Shown piece after piece: positions 8,022 to 14,318 of a stretch of DNA of 14,584 bases. The translations under genes were made by a program, and so were the position numbers. The DNA is from Rickettsiales bacterium (GTDB lineage Bacteria; Pseudomonadota; Alphaproteobacteria; Rickettsiales; UBA8987): positions 1-14,584 of the forward strand of contig JAHDHN010000031.1 of the NCBI GenBank assembly GCA_020631295.1, written 5' to 3'. Below the pieces are notes generated by a model. It worked only from the letters and a program-made list of their open reading frames with translations, made no database searches and had not been told where the DNA came from. Within the stretch, counting starts at the first letter, position 1. Every line of letters starts with the position of its first letter.

Positions 8022-9374
8022 TTACGCCAAGTCGCCCTGCAGGCGTTTAATCGCGCGGTCGCGGCCAATCAATGGCAGTAGTACTGCCAGCTCTGGCCCG
8101 TGGTCTTGTGCAGAAAGGGCACGGCGGATGGGCATGAACAAACCCTTTCCCTTGCGGCCAGATGCCTCTTTTACTGAGGCAATCCACTGGCTCCATGTCT
8201 CGGCATGAAACTCCCCGTCTGGTAGTAAGTCCGCTGCATCACGTACGAATTGCGCGTCTTCTTCTGAGTCTTGCGTTCCCTGCAGTGGTTTGCGGCAAAT
8301 CTGCCACCATTCTTGCACCTCAGCAATGCTGCTTATATTGGCGCGCACGGCATGCCAAAAAGCTTCATCTGCACCATCCACACCCAGCGCTGCAATCTCA
8401 GCCTTCACCTCATCCCAATTGGCATGATGCAGAATCTGGGTATTAAGGCGATAAATATCATCTGGGTCATAGGACGTGGACGATTTGCTAAAACGACTGA
8501 TATCAAACTCTTCTGCTAGTGCTTGCAGGTTATCTCTCAGCTCCACATTATCACTGGTGCCAATTTTGGCTAAGAAGCTTGCAATTGCCATCGGGCGTAC
8601 ACCTTCATCTCGCAAATCCCGCACCGAAAAACCACCGGCGCGCTTGGAAATTTTTCCCTCTTTACTCTTAATCAAGGCATTATGCGCGAAGGTTGGAATC
8701 TTGCCGCCCAGCGCCTCAAAAAGCTGCAGTTGAATAGCGGTATTGTTCACATGGTCTTCACCACGCAGCACATGGGTTATTTCAAAGGCAATATCATCCA
8801 CCGTGGAAGGCAGCATATAGGTAAAAGCGCCATTCTCGCGCACCAAAATCGGATCACTTGTATGCGCAGCAGAGAAACACACAGAGCCACGGATCTCATC
8901 TTCCCAGGCCAAATCACTGTCATGCAATTTAAAGCGATAATGCGGCGTGCGCCCTTCGGCCTCAAAGGTAGCAATTTCTGCATCCGTTAGCTTCAAACCA
9001 GCGCGGTCGTAAATAGGCGGCAGCCCACGAGAAAGCTGCATCTTGCGCTTTACATCCAGCTCTTCCTTGCTTTCATAGCAAGCATAGAGACGGCCAGATT
9101 CTTTTAACTGCGTGATAGCTGCTTGATAGGCATCCAATCGGTCTGACTGGCGTGCTTCTTCATCCCAGCTAATGCCCAGCCAGGTGAGGTCTTCTTTCAA
9201 ACGGTCTACATATTCTTCTTTGGAGCGCTCAGCGTCCGTATCATCAATGCGCAGCATAAAGGTGCCGCATGCTTTCTGCGCGTATAAATAGCATAAGAGC
9301 GCGGTGCGCATATTACCAATATGGAGATAACCTGTCGGGGACGGTGCAAAACGTGTTTTCATGGCCACGCTCAT
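8022..9374 (-). CDS. gltX: Glutamyl-tRNA synthetase
   Basis: Class I synthetase attaching glutamate to tRNA-Glu. The Rossmann-fold motif FAPSPTGYLHIGN is at residues 8-21 and the KMSKS equivalent is GKISKR at 240-245. The tail GRKGKGLFMPIRRAL...HGPEL...LLPLIGR (about 406-438) is the anticodon-binding bundle typical of alphaproteobacterial GltX. The CxC zinc site of the E. coli enzyme is absent, as in many homologues. At 450 residues the length is normal. Many alphaproteobacteria have two gltX genes and lack GlnRS, so this copy could also glutamylate tRNA-Gln for GatCAB; the sequence does not decide this. The first ATG (9374) is kept, but M5 (ATG 9362) also gives a sound start (MKTRFAPSPTG). 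Neither has a Shine-Dalgarno, and a small hairpin lies 2 bases before the first ATG. It heads the gltX-cysS pair. Confidence 0.95.
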   Translation of the reverse strand: MSVAMKTRFAPSPTGYLHIGNMRTALLCYLYAQKACGTFMLRIDDTDAERSKEEYVDRLKEDLTWLGISWDEEARQSDRLDAYQAAITQLKESGRLYACYESKEELDVKRKMQLSRGLPPIYDRAGLKLTDAEIATFEAEGRTPHYRFKLHDSDLAWEDEIRGSVCFSAAHTSDPILVRENGAFTYMLPSTVDDIAFEITHVLRGEDHVNNTAIQLQLFEALGGKIPTFAHNALIKSKEGKISKRAGGFSVRDLRDEGVRPMAIASFLAKIGTSDNVELRDNLQALAEEFDISRFSKSSTSYDPDDIYRLNTQILHHANWDEVKAEIAALGVDGADEAFWHAVRANISSIAEVQEWWQICRKPLQGTQDSEEDAQFVRDAADLLPDGEFHAETWSQWIASVKEASGRKGKGLFMPIRRALSAQDHGPELAVLLPLIGRDRAIKRLQGDLA

Positions 9375-9376
9375 AA

Positions 9377-9391
9377 CGCAGCTTAGCTGCG
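9377..9391 (-). promoter_or_regulatory. Small hairpin immediately upstream of gltX
   Basis: CGCAGC (9377-9382) and GCTGCG (9386-9391) form a perfect 6-bp stem with a 3-base loop. It ends 2 bases from the first possible gltX ATG and 14 bases from the second (9362). It could limit initiation at the first ATG, which favours the internal one. Function is not shown. Confidence 0.35.
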
Positions 9392-9475
9392 CGGGCTAGT
9401 GGAAAATTCTTTCTCATTCTTCGCTTGATTCTTTCTAACAAACCCAATATTCTCCATATTGGGGATAAATTATAT

Positions 9476-9991
9476 ATGGAACAAGCATTAGCACTTTTTG
9501 AAAACCAACCTGTTCGCCGGATATGGTATAATGATACATGGTATTTTTCCGTGGTCAATATATGTGGAATCCTGGCCCAAAGCAGTAACCCTGGTGCTTA
9601 TTGGCGTAAGCTGAAACAAAGGCTAAACAATGAAGAAAGCCAAGTCGTGACAAATTGTCACGGACTGAAATTAGAAGCATCTGATGGCAAAAAATACAAA
9701 ACAGATTGCGCAGATATAGAAACATTATTGCGCCTCATCCAATCTATTCCCTCTCCTAAAGCAGAACCTTTCAAACGTTGGCTCGCAAAAGTGGGGTATG
9801 AGCGTATCCAAGAAATTGAGAATCCCGAACTTGCGGTACAACGTAGCAGGGCCTTATATAAGGCGAAAGGCTATCCAGAAGACTGGATTGAAAAACGCAT
9901 ACGCAGCATTGCTGTGCGTGAGGAATTAACCGATGAGTGGCAAAAAAGATGCGTAAAATCAAGGCGTTCGCTCGTTACACTCGCTGCTTGA
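9476..9991 (+). CDS. BRO-N domain (phage antirepressor-type) protein, C-terminally truncated
   Basis: The first about 95 residues fit the BRO N-terminal DNA-binding domain of phage antirepressors and related accessory proteins: ALFENQPVRRIWYNDTWYFS, then VVNICGIL, then YWRKLKQRL. The next part (WLAKVGYERIQEIENPELA, ALYKAKGYPEDWIEKRI, VREELTDEWQKR) is the linker usual in longer homologues, which go on from an RGVK-like sequence for about another 100 residues. Here the frame diverges right after RCVK and ends in SRRSLVTLAA, encoded by a hairpin at 9955-9995, so the C-terminal domain is missing. The frame is open from ATG 9425, but ATG 9476 begins the domain and has GGGGA about 10 bases upstream, so it is preferred (171 residues). 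The gene lies alone, divergent from gltX, and with the AT-rich DNA after it suggests a horizontally acquired relic. Confidence 0.75.
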   Translation: MEQALALFENQPVRRIWYNDTWYFSVVNICGILAQSSNPGAYWRKLKQRLNNEESQVVTNCHGLKLEASDGKKYKTDCADIETLLRLIQSIPSPKAEPFKRWLAKVGYERIQEIENPELAVQRSRALYKAKGYPEDWIEKRIRSIAVREELTDEWQKRCVKSRRSLVTLAA

Positions 9992-9995
9992 TTTT
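9955..9995 (+). terminator. Hairpin at the end of the BRO-N gene
   Basis: AAAATCAAG (9955-9963) pairs perfectly with CTTGATTTT (9987-9995). An extra GCG/CGC pairing lies inside (9964-9966 with 9982-9984). The stop codon TGA (9989-9991) is in the right arm, and the stem ends in a T-run of four. It could act as a weak bidirectional terminator. Because the reading frame loses family similarity exactly where the left arm begins, it may instead be an inserted or recombined palindromic repeat. Confidence 0.4.
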
Positions 9996-10180
9996 CATAG
10001 CATTCCCGTTGGTAAATTTCGAAAATGCTATACTCAAACATCATACACAACAATTCAAATCAAATATTTCGTGCACTTACTACTTGAACTGGGATAATTA
10101 TTACTCTCTCTAATCAATACTAACATTAGTTAATATATAGGAATTTAAGAAAATTACAAACACCTATTTTTGGGCACCAT
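9992..10180. other. AT-rich spacer with an imperfect dyad
   Basis: About 190 bases of markedly AT-rich DNA between the convergent BRO-N and TlpA-like genes. ATAGCATT (9997-10004) and AATGCTAT (10024-10031) form an inverted repeat around about 19 bases. I see no gene, no tRNA and no convincing terminator for the TlpA-like gene. The AT bias relative to the surrounding genes fits foreign DNA accompanying the BRO-N relic. Confidence 0.5.
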
Positions 10181-10741
10181 CTAATAAGGCAAATGCTGCA
10201 GGCTGGATTGCTGGAGACTGTTGCTTGGCAGATCATATAGCGCATTGATGGCCTGGATCACCCTTGGGCTGTCCCAATCCACAATGCCATTCACCACATC
10301 CAGCACTTCACCGGTTGGGCTGAGGAAATAGCTGTAAGGAATGCCGCGCTCACCCAGCATGTTATGCACTTGTTGCTGCGGATCATAGAGATTCATTACA
10401 TGATCCAACCCAGCGCGCTGATAATAGCGGTGGACCGGCATGGCGTTGCCATAGGGAATGGCGATGGGCAGCACAGTGATATTGCCTTGATTTACGGCAG
10501 TGAAGCCGTCCAAATTCGGCATTTCACGGCGGCAATAGCCGCAGCCAGTGGCCCAAACATGCACAATGGTCGGCTTGCCTAAATAGTCCCGAATGGTCAC
10601 CTCCTGCCGGCCATTTAGCAGCAGCGGCACATCCAAAAACGAGTCTTGAGTAGCAACAGGGCGTACACCTCCCGCCTGCAGCGACACAGGCAAAAAGCAA
10701 CAAAGAAGCAATGAACAAATTATACGCTTAATCAATAACAT
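10181..10741 (-). CDS. Exported TlpA-like thioredoxin-fold protein
   Basis: Periplasmic thiol:disulfide oxidoreductase of the TlpA/ResA-like family, expected to reduce or exchange disulfides in exported or cytochrome-type substrates. Residues 1-23 form a signal peptide (KR, hydrophobic LLLCCFLPVS, then LQA before the cut). The thioredoxin fold follows: a strand with IVHVWATGCGYCRREMP and the active site C67-G-Y-C70, then the cis-proline P135 in GIPYSYFLSPTGEV. The CGYC pair departs from the common TlpA CxPC. Length is 186 residues, normal for the family. The start ATG 10741-10739 is preceded by TAATGAG, a weak Shine-Dalgarno. The gene stands alone between AT-rich spacer and a hairpin cluster, with no cytochrome maturation genes beside it, so its substrate is unknown. 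Confidence 0.85.
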   Translation of the reverse strand: MLLIKRIICSLLLCCFLPVSLQAGGVRPVATQDSFLDVPLLLNGRQEVTIRDYLGKPTIVHVWATGCGYCRREMPNLDGFTAVNQGNITVLPIAIPYGNAMPVHRYYQRAGLDHVMNLYDPQQQVHNMLGERGIPYSYFLSPTGEVLDVVNGIVDWDSPRVIQAINALYDLPSNSLQQSSLQHLPY

Positions 10742-10824
10742 CTCATTATCATACCACGAAATATGACAGTTTTGTTACAATGATGAGCTATACGCAATGC
10801 CACTTAGATAATTTCCTCTTTGAA

Positions 10825-10844
10825 GCCCTTGCGAAAGCGAGGGC
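10825..10844. repeat. 8-bp hairpin with GAAA loop
   Basis: GCCCTTGC (10825-10832) pairs with GCGAGGGC (10837-10844), with one T-G wobble, around a GAAA loop. A GAAA loop is a stable GNRA-type tetraloop if the plus strand is transcribed. No gene function can be assigned. Confidence 0.6.
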
Positions 10845-10881
10845 CCAGGGCGAAACGATAGGCAGTGCTTGTTAACCCTGG

Positions 10882-10903
10882 ATCCCGGGTCTTCGCCCGG
10901 GAT
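10882..10903. repeat. ATCCCGGG palindromic repeat
   Basis: ATCCCGGG (10882-10889) pairs with CCCGGGAT (10896-10903) around TCTTCG, and the flanking CTG/CAG allows further pairing. The sequence resembles CTGGATCCCGGG...CCCGGGAT intergenic palindromes that I recall as common in alphaproteobacterial genomes. Confidence 0.7.
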
Positions 10904-10925
10904 TGCAGAATAAGATTGTGAATCT

Positions 10926-10945
10926 CCACGGGCCAAGGCCCGTGG
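10926..10945. repeat. 9-bp inverted repeat CCACGGGCC/GGCCCGTGG
   Basis: A perfect 9-bp stem with only AA between the arms, so effectively a closing loop of four bases, followed by TTTTA on the plus strand. No plus-strand gene ends here, so a terminator role for a neighbour is not supported. It belongs to the spacer's hairpin cluster. Confidence 0.6.
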
Positions 10946-10975
10946 TTTTACGCTCGCGTTATAAAAGCTATTGTT

Positions 10976-11030
10976 CCCTGTGGTTTACCGCGTCCGGCAA
11001 AGCTCGCAGAGCGTAGCGGGAGCCACAGGG
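10976..11030 (-). repeat. Structured repeat, copy A
   Basis: CCCTGTGG (10976-10983) pairs with CCACAGGG (11023-11030). Inside, CCGC (10988-10991) pairs with GCGG (11016-11019), and GCTC (11002-11005) with GAGC (11009-11012). Read on the minus strand it shares CCTGTGG and TCCCGCTACGC with copy B at 11066-11114, so A and B are inverted relatives. Confidence 0.7.
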
Positions 11031-11065
11031 TCAAATAGTGATGCAGCATAACTCTTAGATTTGAT

Positions 11066-11114
11066 CCTGCGGTTCCCGCTACGCCAAGGCTTCGCAGGAC
11101 AGGCGAGCCGCAGG
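11066..11114 (+). repeat. Structured repeat, copy B
   Basis: CCTGCGG plus TTC (11066-11075) pairs with GAG plus CCGCAGG (11105-11114), one T-G wobble, giving a 10-bp stem. It carries CCCGCTACGC at 11075-11084, shared with copy A in opposite orientation. It lies 19 bases beyond the mlaC stop codon and could protect or end that transcript, but no T-run follows on the minus strand. Confidence 0.7.
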
Positions 11115-11133
11115 AAACAGCTTTGTAATCACC

Positions 11134-11709
11134 TTATTTCAGCTTATTCACCTTTTTCTCAAGCAGTTTGAGGAATGTATCTAAGCCCTTGCGCTTGGCG
11201 AATGCACCAAAATCCGACTGCTGCGTGCTCACAATGCTCACGCCCTCGGCTACAATATCAATCAGCTTATATTTTCCGCCGGCTTTTTTGATCAAATAAT
11301 CCACCGCAATCGTATCACCATCCGCATTCAGCGTGGTATTCACAATATATGCACCCGACACATTCGGCGCGACAGACAAAATATCCATACCCTCACCTGT
11401 GTAGCTTCTGAATTTTGGCACATAGCTATATGTCAGGTAATCCTTATACAGCCCAATATAGCGCGCAGTTTGCTCCGGCGTGGCGGTTTTCAGCGCATCT
11501 GCCAGCACATTTTTGGCCATATGCTCCGCATCCACATAATCGTCAAACATGTTGCGTAGCTCTGCTTCTTTTGCATCATCGCTTACAGTGCTGTTGAGAA
11601 TACCAAACACATCATCGCTCAGCTGGCGCACAAAATTTTCGGCATGCTTGGCGCTGGCAAAGGCCATGCCGCTGATGCACATCACACATAAAATCGCTAG
11701 TTTTTTCAT
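11134..11709 (-). CDS. mlaC: MlaC (Ttg2D) periplasmic phospholipid-binding protein
   Basis: Soluble periplasmic lipid carrier that shuttles phospholipids between the outer-membrane MlaA complex and the inner-membrane MlaFEDB transporter. Seen: a signal peptide cut near residue 18 (MKKLAILCVMCISGMAFA), the mid-region YLTYSYVPKFRSYTG, and the family hallmark KYKLIDIVAEGVSIVSTQQSDF followed by a C-terminal helix (FLKLLEKKVNKL). At 191 residues the length is typical. The start ATG 11709-11707 has an excellent Shine-Dalgarno AAGGAG (11723-11718), eight bases upstream. That AAGGAG is also the last two sense codons of mlaA, whose TAA ends 5 bases before this ATG, so the two are translationally linked. 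The inner-membrane Mla genes are not in the window. A hairpin repeat lies just beyond the stop. Confidence 0.93.
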   Translation of the reverse strand: MKKLAILCVMCISGMAFASAKHAENFVRQLSDDVFGILNSTVSDDAKEAELRNMFDDYVDAEHMAKNVLADALKTATPEQTARYIGLYKDYLTYSYVPKFRSYTGEGMDILSVAPNVSGAYIVNTTLNADGDTIAVDYLIKKAGGKYKLIDIVAEGVSIVSTQQSDFGAFAKRKGLDTFLKLLEKKVNKLK

Positions 11710-11714
11710 GGATC

Positions 11715-12371
11715 TTACTCCTTAATTTTCTTATTTCGATGCTGCACATAGGCACTTTTCAACGCAGAATACGGATCAAAAGAATCTTCCATCAAATCCG
11801 CACCCAGCTCCAGCAATTGCTCCCGCGTATGTACTGCATCAATACCTCTTACGCCATAGCGCGCAATATCATGCGCATAGTTCGGCGCGTAGCCAAAGCC
11901 GTCTACACCCCGCGCCAAGAAATCACGCGTGGTAGTTGGGCCCAAAAGTGGCAGCACAATATAAGGCCCGCCTGGCACGCCATAACGCCCCAGCGTTTGC
12001 CCCATATCTTCCTGCGTTTTATCCAGGCCAAATTCTTCGGCCACATCCACAAATCCGCCCACACCTAGGCTACTATTTACCACAAAGCGCCAGAAGGTGC
12101 TTGCGGCCTTGTCACCGTCCAGCTGTAAAATCGCATTAGCAAACGTAATCGGCTCACCTAAATGATGCAGGCCATCGCCCACACGGTCACGAATCACCTC
12201 TGGCACCGCATAGCGATAGCCCTTTGCTACCGGCACAAACACATAGCGGTCCAGCTTGCTGTTAAACCAAAATACACCACGATTTACCGGCTCTAGCGGA
12301 TCAAACACCTCTTCTGCCTGCACAGCAGAAAACATAAATGGCACACATAGTGCTAATAATAATTTTTTCAT
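11715..12371 (-). CDS. mlaA: MlaA (VacJ) family outer-membrane lipid-asymmetry protein without visible lipobox
   Basis: Outer-membrane component of the Mla pathway that removes mislocalised phospholipid from the outer leaflet. Family motifs in order: DPLEPVNRGVFWFN, LGEPITFANAILQ, RFVVNSSLGVGGFVDVA, MGQTLGRYGVPGGPYIVLPLLGP. An upstream in-frame ATG (12383) exists, but the internal ATG 12371-12369 gives MKKLLLALCVPFMF and is preceded by GGAGGA (12381-12376) with four bases between, so it is chosen (218 residues). MlaA is normally a lipoprotein. Here the signal sequence ends AVQA before EEVF with no Cys at the cut, and the only nearby Cys (in LLLALC) comes too early and follows Leu, so it looks like a type I signal peptide. 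First gene of the mlaA-mlaC pair, divergent from metF. Confidence 0.92.
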   Translation of the reverse strand: MKKLLLALCVPFMFSAVQAEEVFDPLEPVNRGVFWFNSKLDRYVFVPVAKGYRYAVPEVIRDRVGDGLHHLGEPITFANAILQLDGDKAASTFWRFVVNSSLGVGGFVDVAEEFGLDKTQEDMGQTLGRYGVPGGPYIVLPLLGPTTTRDFLARGVDGFGYAPNYAHDIARYGVRGIDAVHTREQLLELGADLMEDSFDPYSALKSAYVQHRNKKIKE

Positions 12372-12375
12372 CCTA

Positions 12376-12381
12376 TCCTCC
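12376..12381 (-). promoter_or_regulatory. Shine-Dalgarno that decides the mlaA start
   Basis: On the minus strand GGAGGA occupies 12381-12376, four bases before ATG 12371. The alternative ATG at 12383-12381 overlaps this element and has none of its own. This favours the internal start, which also begins the signal peptide. Confidence 0.75.
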
Positions 12382-12418
12382 ATATGCAGATAGTAGTTTT
12401 ACTTTTCTTGCATGGCGT

Positions 12419-12424
12419 TATACT
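12419..12424 (+). promoter_or_regulatory. Possible -10 element of metF
   Basis: TATACT at 12419-12424 is a near-consensus -10 hexamer ending 6 bases before the metF ATG at 12431. Transcription from it would begin at or within a base or two of the start codon. The candidate -35 (TTTTAC at 12397-12402, 16-base spacer) is poor. No other -10 is obvious in the 59-base divergent spacer. Confidence 0.35.
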
Positions 12425-12430
12425 GCAAAA

Positions 12431-13321
12431 ATGACCAATTCAACACCTTTTTATTTGCAAGACACACCGCCTTTGAAAGAGGTGTCCTTTGAGTTTTTTC
12501 CGGCCAAAACCGATGAAGGCAGCAAAAGCCTATGGAATACAATCACATATTTGGCGCCGTTCGCGCCGGATTTTGTCTCTGTGACCTATGGCGCGGGCGG
12601 CTCCACACGGGAGCGCACCCATGAAACGGTGACGCGCATTCGCAATGAAACATCGCTGGAACCAGCCGCGCACCTCACCTGTGTAGGCAGTCCAAAAGAA
12701 GAAATTCACGAGATTGCCAAGCAATATTGGAAAAATGATATCAAGCATATTGTCGCGCTGCGCGGTGATATGCCTGGCGGCGGTGCTTATACGCCCCATC
12801 CGGACGGATACCGCTATGCCACCGATCTGATTGCTGGCTTAAAAGATATTGCTCCCTTTGAGATCAGCGTGTCTGCCTACCCGGAAGCCCACCCGGAGGC
12901 TGGCTCTATTGATGATGACATCGCCATATTAAAAGAAAAGCAAGAGGCCGGCGCCACCCGCGCCATCACGCAATATTTCTTTGATCCAACCTATTTCCTC
13001 CGTTTCGTGGAAAAAGCACGCGCAAAGGGCGTTACTATTCCCATCGTGCCGGGCATTTTGGTGATTTCTAACATTCAGCAGATGCAAAAATTCAGCGCTA
13101 TGTGCGGCACTGATGTGCCAGAAGCACTCTTAAAGCGCATTGCGCATTTGGATGAAACACCGGAAGAGCGGGATTTGATCACCACCGCACTCACGGCAGA
13201 ACTCTGCCGCTGCTTGATGGCAGAAGGCATTGATAGCATGCATTTTTACACACTCAACCGCGCCAAGCGTAGTGCTGCCTTGTGCGATTTATTGGGAATG
13301 AAACGCCATGACACAGCCTAA
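12431..13321 (+). CDS. metF: Methylenetetrahydrofolate reductase
   Basis: FAD enzyme reducing 5,10-methylene-THF to 5-methyl-THF, the methyl donor for methionine synthesis. The 296-residue TIM barrel shows SFEFFP with the catalytic glutamate E21, VTYGAGGS (51-58), ALRGD with the conserved D113, SAYPEAHPEA (148-157), AITQYFFD with Q181, and HFYTLNR near the C-terminus (271-277). Length equals the E. coli enzyme. The frame is open 31 codons further upstream, but ATG 12431 starts just before the conserved sequence and is chosen. No Shine-Dalgarno precedes it, and a -10-like TATACT ends 6 bases away, so it may be leaderless. Its stop overlaps the AIM24-family start by 14 bases, implying cotranscription with that gene. 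Confidence 0.96.
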   Translation: MTNSTPFYLQDTPPLKEVSFEFFPAKTDEGSKSLWNTITYLAPFAPDFVSVTYGAGGSTRERTHETVTRIRNETSLEPAAHLTCVGSPKEEIHEIAKQYWKNDIKHIVALRGDMPGGGAYTPHPDGYRYATDLIAGLKDIAPFEISVSAYPEAHPEAGSIDDDIAILKEKQEAGATRAITQYFFDPTYFLRFVEKARAKGVTIPIVPGILVISNIQQMQKFSAMCGTDVPEALLKRIAHLDETPEERDLITTALTAELCRCLMAEGIDSMHFYTLNRAKRSAALCDLLGMKRHDTA

Positions 13322-14090
13322 CGATATATTGCCAGCGCCCAGCAAGCGCATGGCCGATGAGATTGAGTTCTCCATTTTAGGTGGCGAAATCCAATCGGTG
13401 CAGATTGTGTGCGACCCTGGCGAATCGATTTTGGCTGAGCCTGGCACCATGAATTTCATGGAAGAAGGCATGGCGATGGAGGCCCGCATTAGCGACGGCA
13501 CCCACGAAAATCGTGGTTTGATTGAAAGCCTGATGGGCGCAGCCAAGCGCAAAATGTCTGGCCAGAGCTTGTTTATGGTATTTTTCTCCAACCAAGCAAA
13601 ATCACCAAAGAAAGTGGCCTTTTCTGCGCCATTCCCAGGCATGATTGTGCCCATTGACCTGCGCGATGCTGGTGGTGACGTATTCTGCCAACGCGGCAGC
13701 TTCTTGTGCGGTGCACGCGGCGTGAATATCAGCTTTGGCTTTGTAAAACGCATGGGCGCGGCCTTTTTCGGGCAAGAGGGCTTCATGATGCAGCGCTTGC
13801 GTGGCGATGGCTTCATTTTTGTGCATGCCGGCGGCACCATTGTGGAACGCAGCCTCTCTGCCGGTGAAACCCTCACTATCGATACGGGCTGCATTGTGGC
13901 CTATGAGTCTAGCGTAGATTTCAGCGTGATGCCCGTGCGTGGCATGAAAAATCTGATGTTTGCCGGTGAGGATTTTTTCCTAAGCCAGCTGCGTGGCCCA
14001 GGCAAAGTATGGATCCAAACCATGCCGTTCGACCGCCAAGTACAAGAAATCGCCAAACGCCTCCGCGCTAACAGCAAACGCCGGCGTTAG
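13308..14090 (+). CDS. AIM24/TIGR00266 family protein
   Basis: Member of the AIM24 (TIGR00266) family of beta-roll proteins, whose bacterial function is not established. Seen: IEFSILGGEIQSVQIVCDPGESILAEPGTMNFME (about 19-52), a repeat-like Gly-rich middle (PFPGMIVPIDL, FCQRGSFLCGARGV), and the family-typical end FFLSQLRGPGKVWIQTMPFDR. Length 260 is normal. The ATG at 13308 lies 14 bases inside metF; a second ATG at 13350 would give MADEIEFSILGG, closer to how family members usually start, and neither has a strong Shine-Dalgarno (GGGA lies about 10 bases before the first). Four basic residues end the protein. It overlaps and follows metF, so cotranscription is likely; a functional link is not implied. 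No transmembrane or signal sequence is visible. Confidence 0.9.
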   Translation: MTQPNDILPAPSKRMADEIEFSILGGEIQSVQIVCDPGESILAEPGTMNFMEEGMAMEARISDGTHENRGLIESLMGAAKRKMSGQSLFMVFFSNQAKSPKKVAFSAPFPGMIVPIDLRDAGGDVFCQRGSFLCGARGVNISFGFVKRMGAAFFGQEGFMMQRLRGDGFIFVHAGGTIVERSLSAGETLTIDTGCIVAYESSVDFSVMPVRGMKNLMFAGEDFFLSQLRGPGKVWIQTMPFDRQVQEIAKRLRANSKRRR

Positions 14091-14094
14091 GGCG

Positions 14095-14307
14095 GTGTTA
14101 GAAAAATTAGAGAATGAATGCGCACAGAATGAAGCTAAAGCACGGATCTTAGGTGGTTTACAAGACCTTACGACCGGTAATTATAGCGAAGAAAGCCGAG
14201 AATCCCTACTCTCTGAGCGGCATATTGAAGACTCCACAAAAACAAACGCAGCTGCAGTGGCACAAGATTCTTCAGTCGCCAAGGCTATGGCGGTCAAGGC
14301 AGAATAA
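14095..14307 (+). other. Unrecognised short open frame, doubtful gene or remnant
   Basis: From a GTG at 14095 the frame reads about 70 residues without a stop: a Glu/Lys-rich helix-like start (VLEKLENECAQNEAKARIL), GLQDLTTGNYSEESRESLLSE, then an Ala-rich tail. The tail from about 14259 is translation of a GTCAT-family repeat (minus orientation), with the stop codon in the repeat head. There is no ATG in this frame after the AIM24 stop and no Shine-Dalgarno. I do not recognise a family. It may be the decayed 3' part of a small gene ended by a repeat. Confidence 0.2.
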
Positions 14308-14308
14308 C
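14259..14308 (-). repeat. GTCAT...ATCTCGTGCC family repeat, diverged copy
   Basis: On the minus strand it starts GTTATTCTG (14308) and ends GCGACTGAAGAATCTTGTGCC (14259). The core contains a small GCC/GGC stem. Its tail GCGACTGAAGAATCT is identical to that of the copy at 14535-14577, so the two share recent ancestry; the head has one change (GTTAT for GTCAT). Confidence 0.7.
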
Positions 14309-14318
14309 ATTACCTCTA

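Larger units (their letters stand above)
10742..11133. other. Non-coding region packed with hairpins
   Basis: Nearly 400 bases between two minus-strand genes (mlaC upstream, TlpA-like downstream). No plausible open frame is seen. It contains five strong inverted repeats, annotated separately. The first about 80 bases beside the TlpA-like start must hold that gene's promoter; I see no convincing -35/-10 pair. Confidence 0.7.

Noticed and set aside
10742..10790. Sigma-70 promoter for the TlpA-like gene (TTGTAA and TATGAT on the minus strand)
   Set aside because: The spacer between the two boxes is about 21 bases and the -10 box nearly touches the start codon; not convincing.
10926..10950. Hairpin plus TTTT as an intrinsic terminator
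   Set aside because: The T-run is on the plus strand and no plus-strand gene ends upstream of it; neighbouring genes run on the minus strand.
13289..13894. Minus-strand open frame of about 200 codons opposite the AIM24-family gene
   Set aside because: Pro/Lys/Arg/Ser-rich translation without motifs; the sense frame is a recognisable family member overlapping metF in the usual operon manner.
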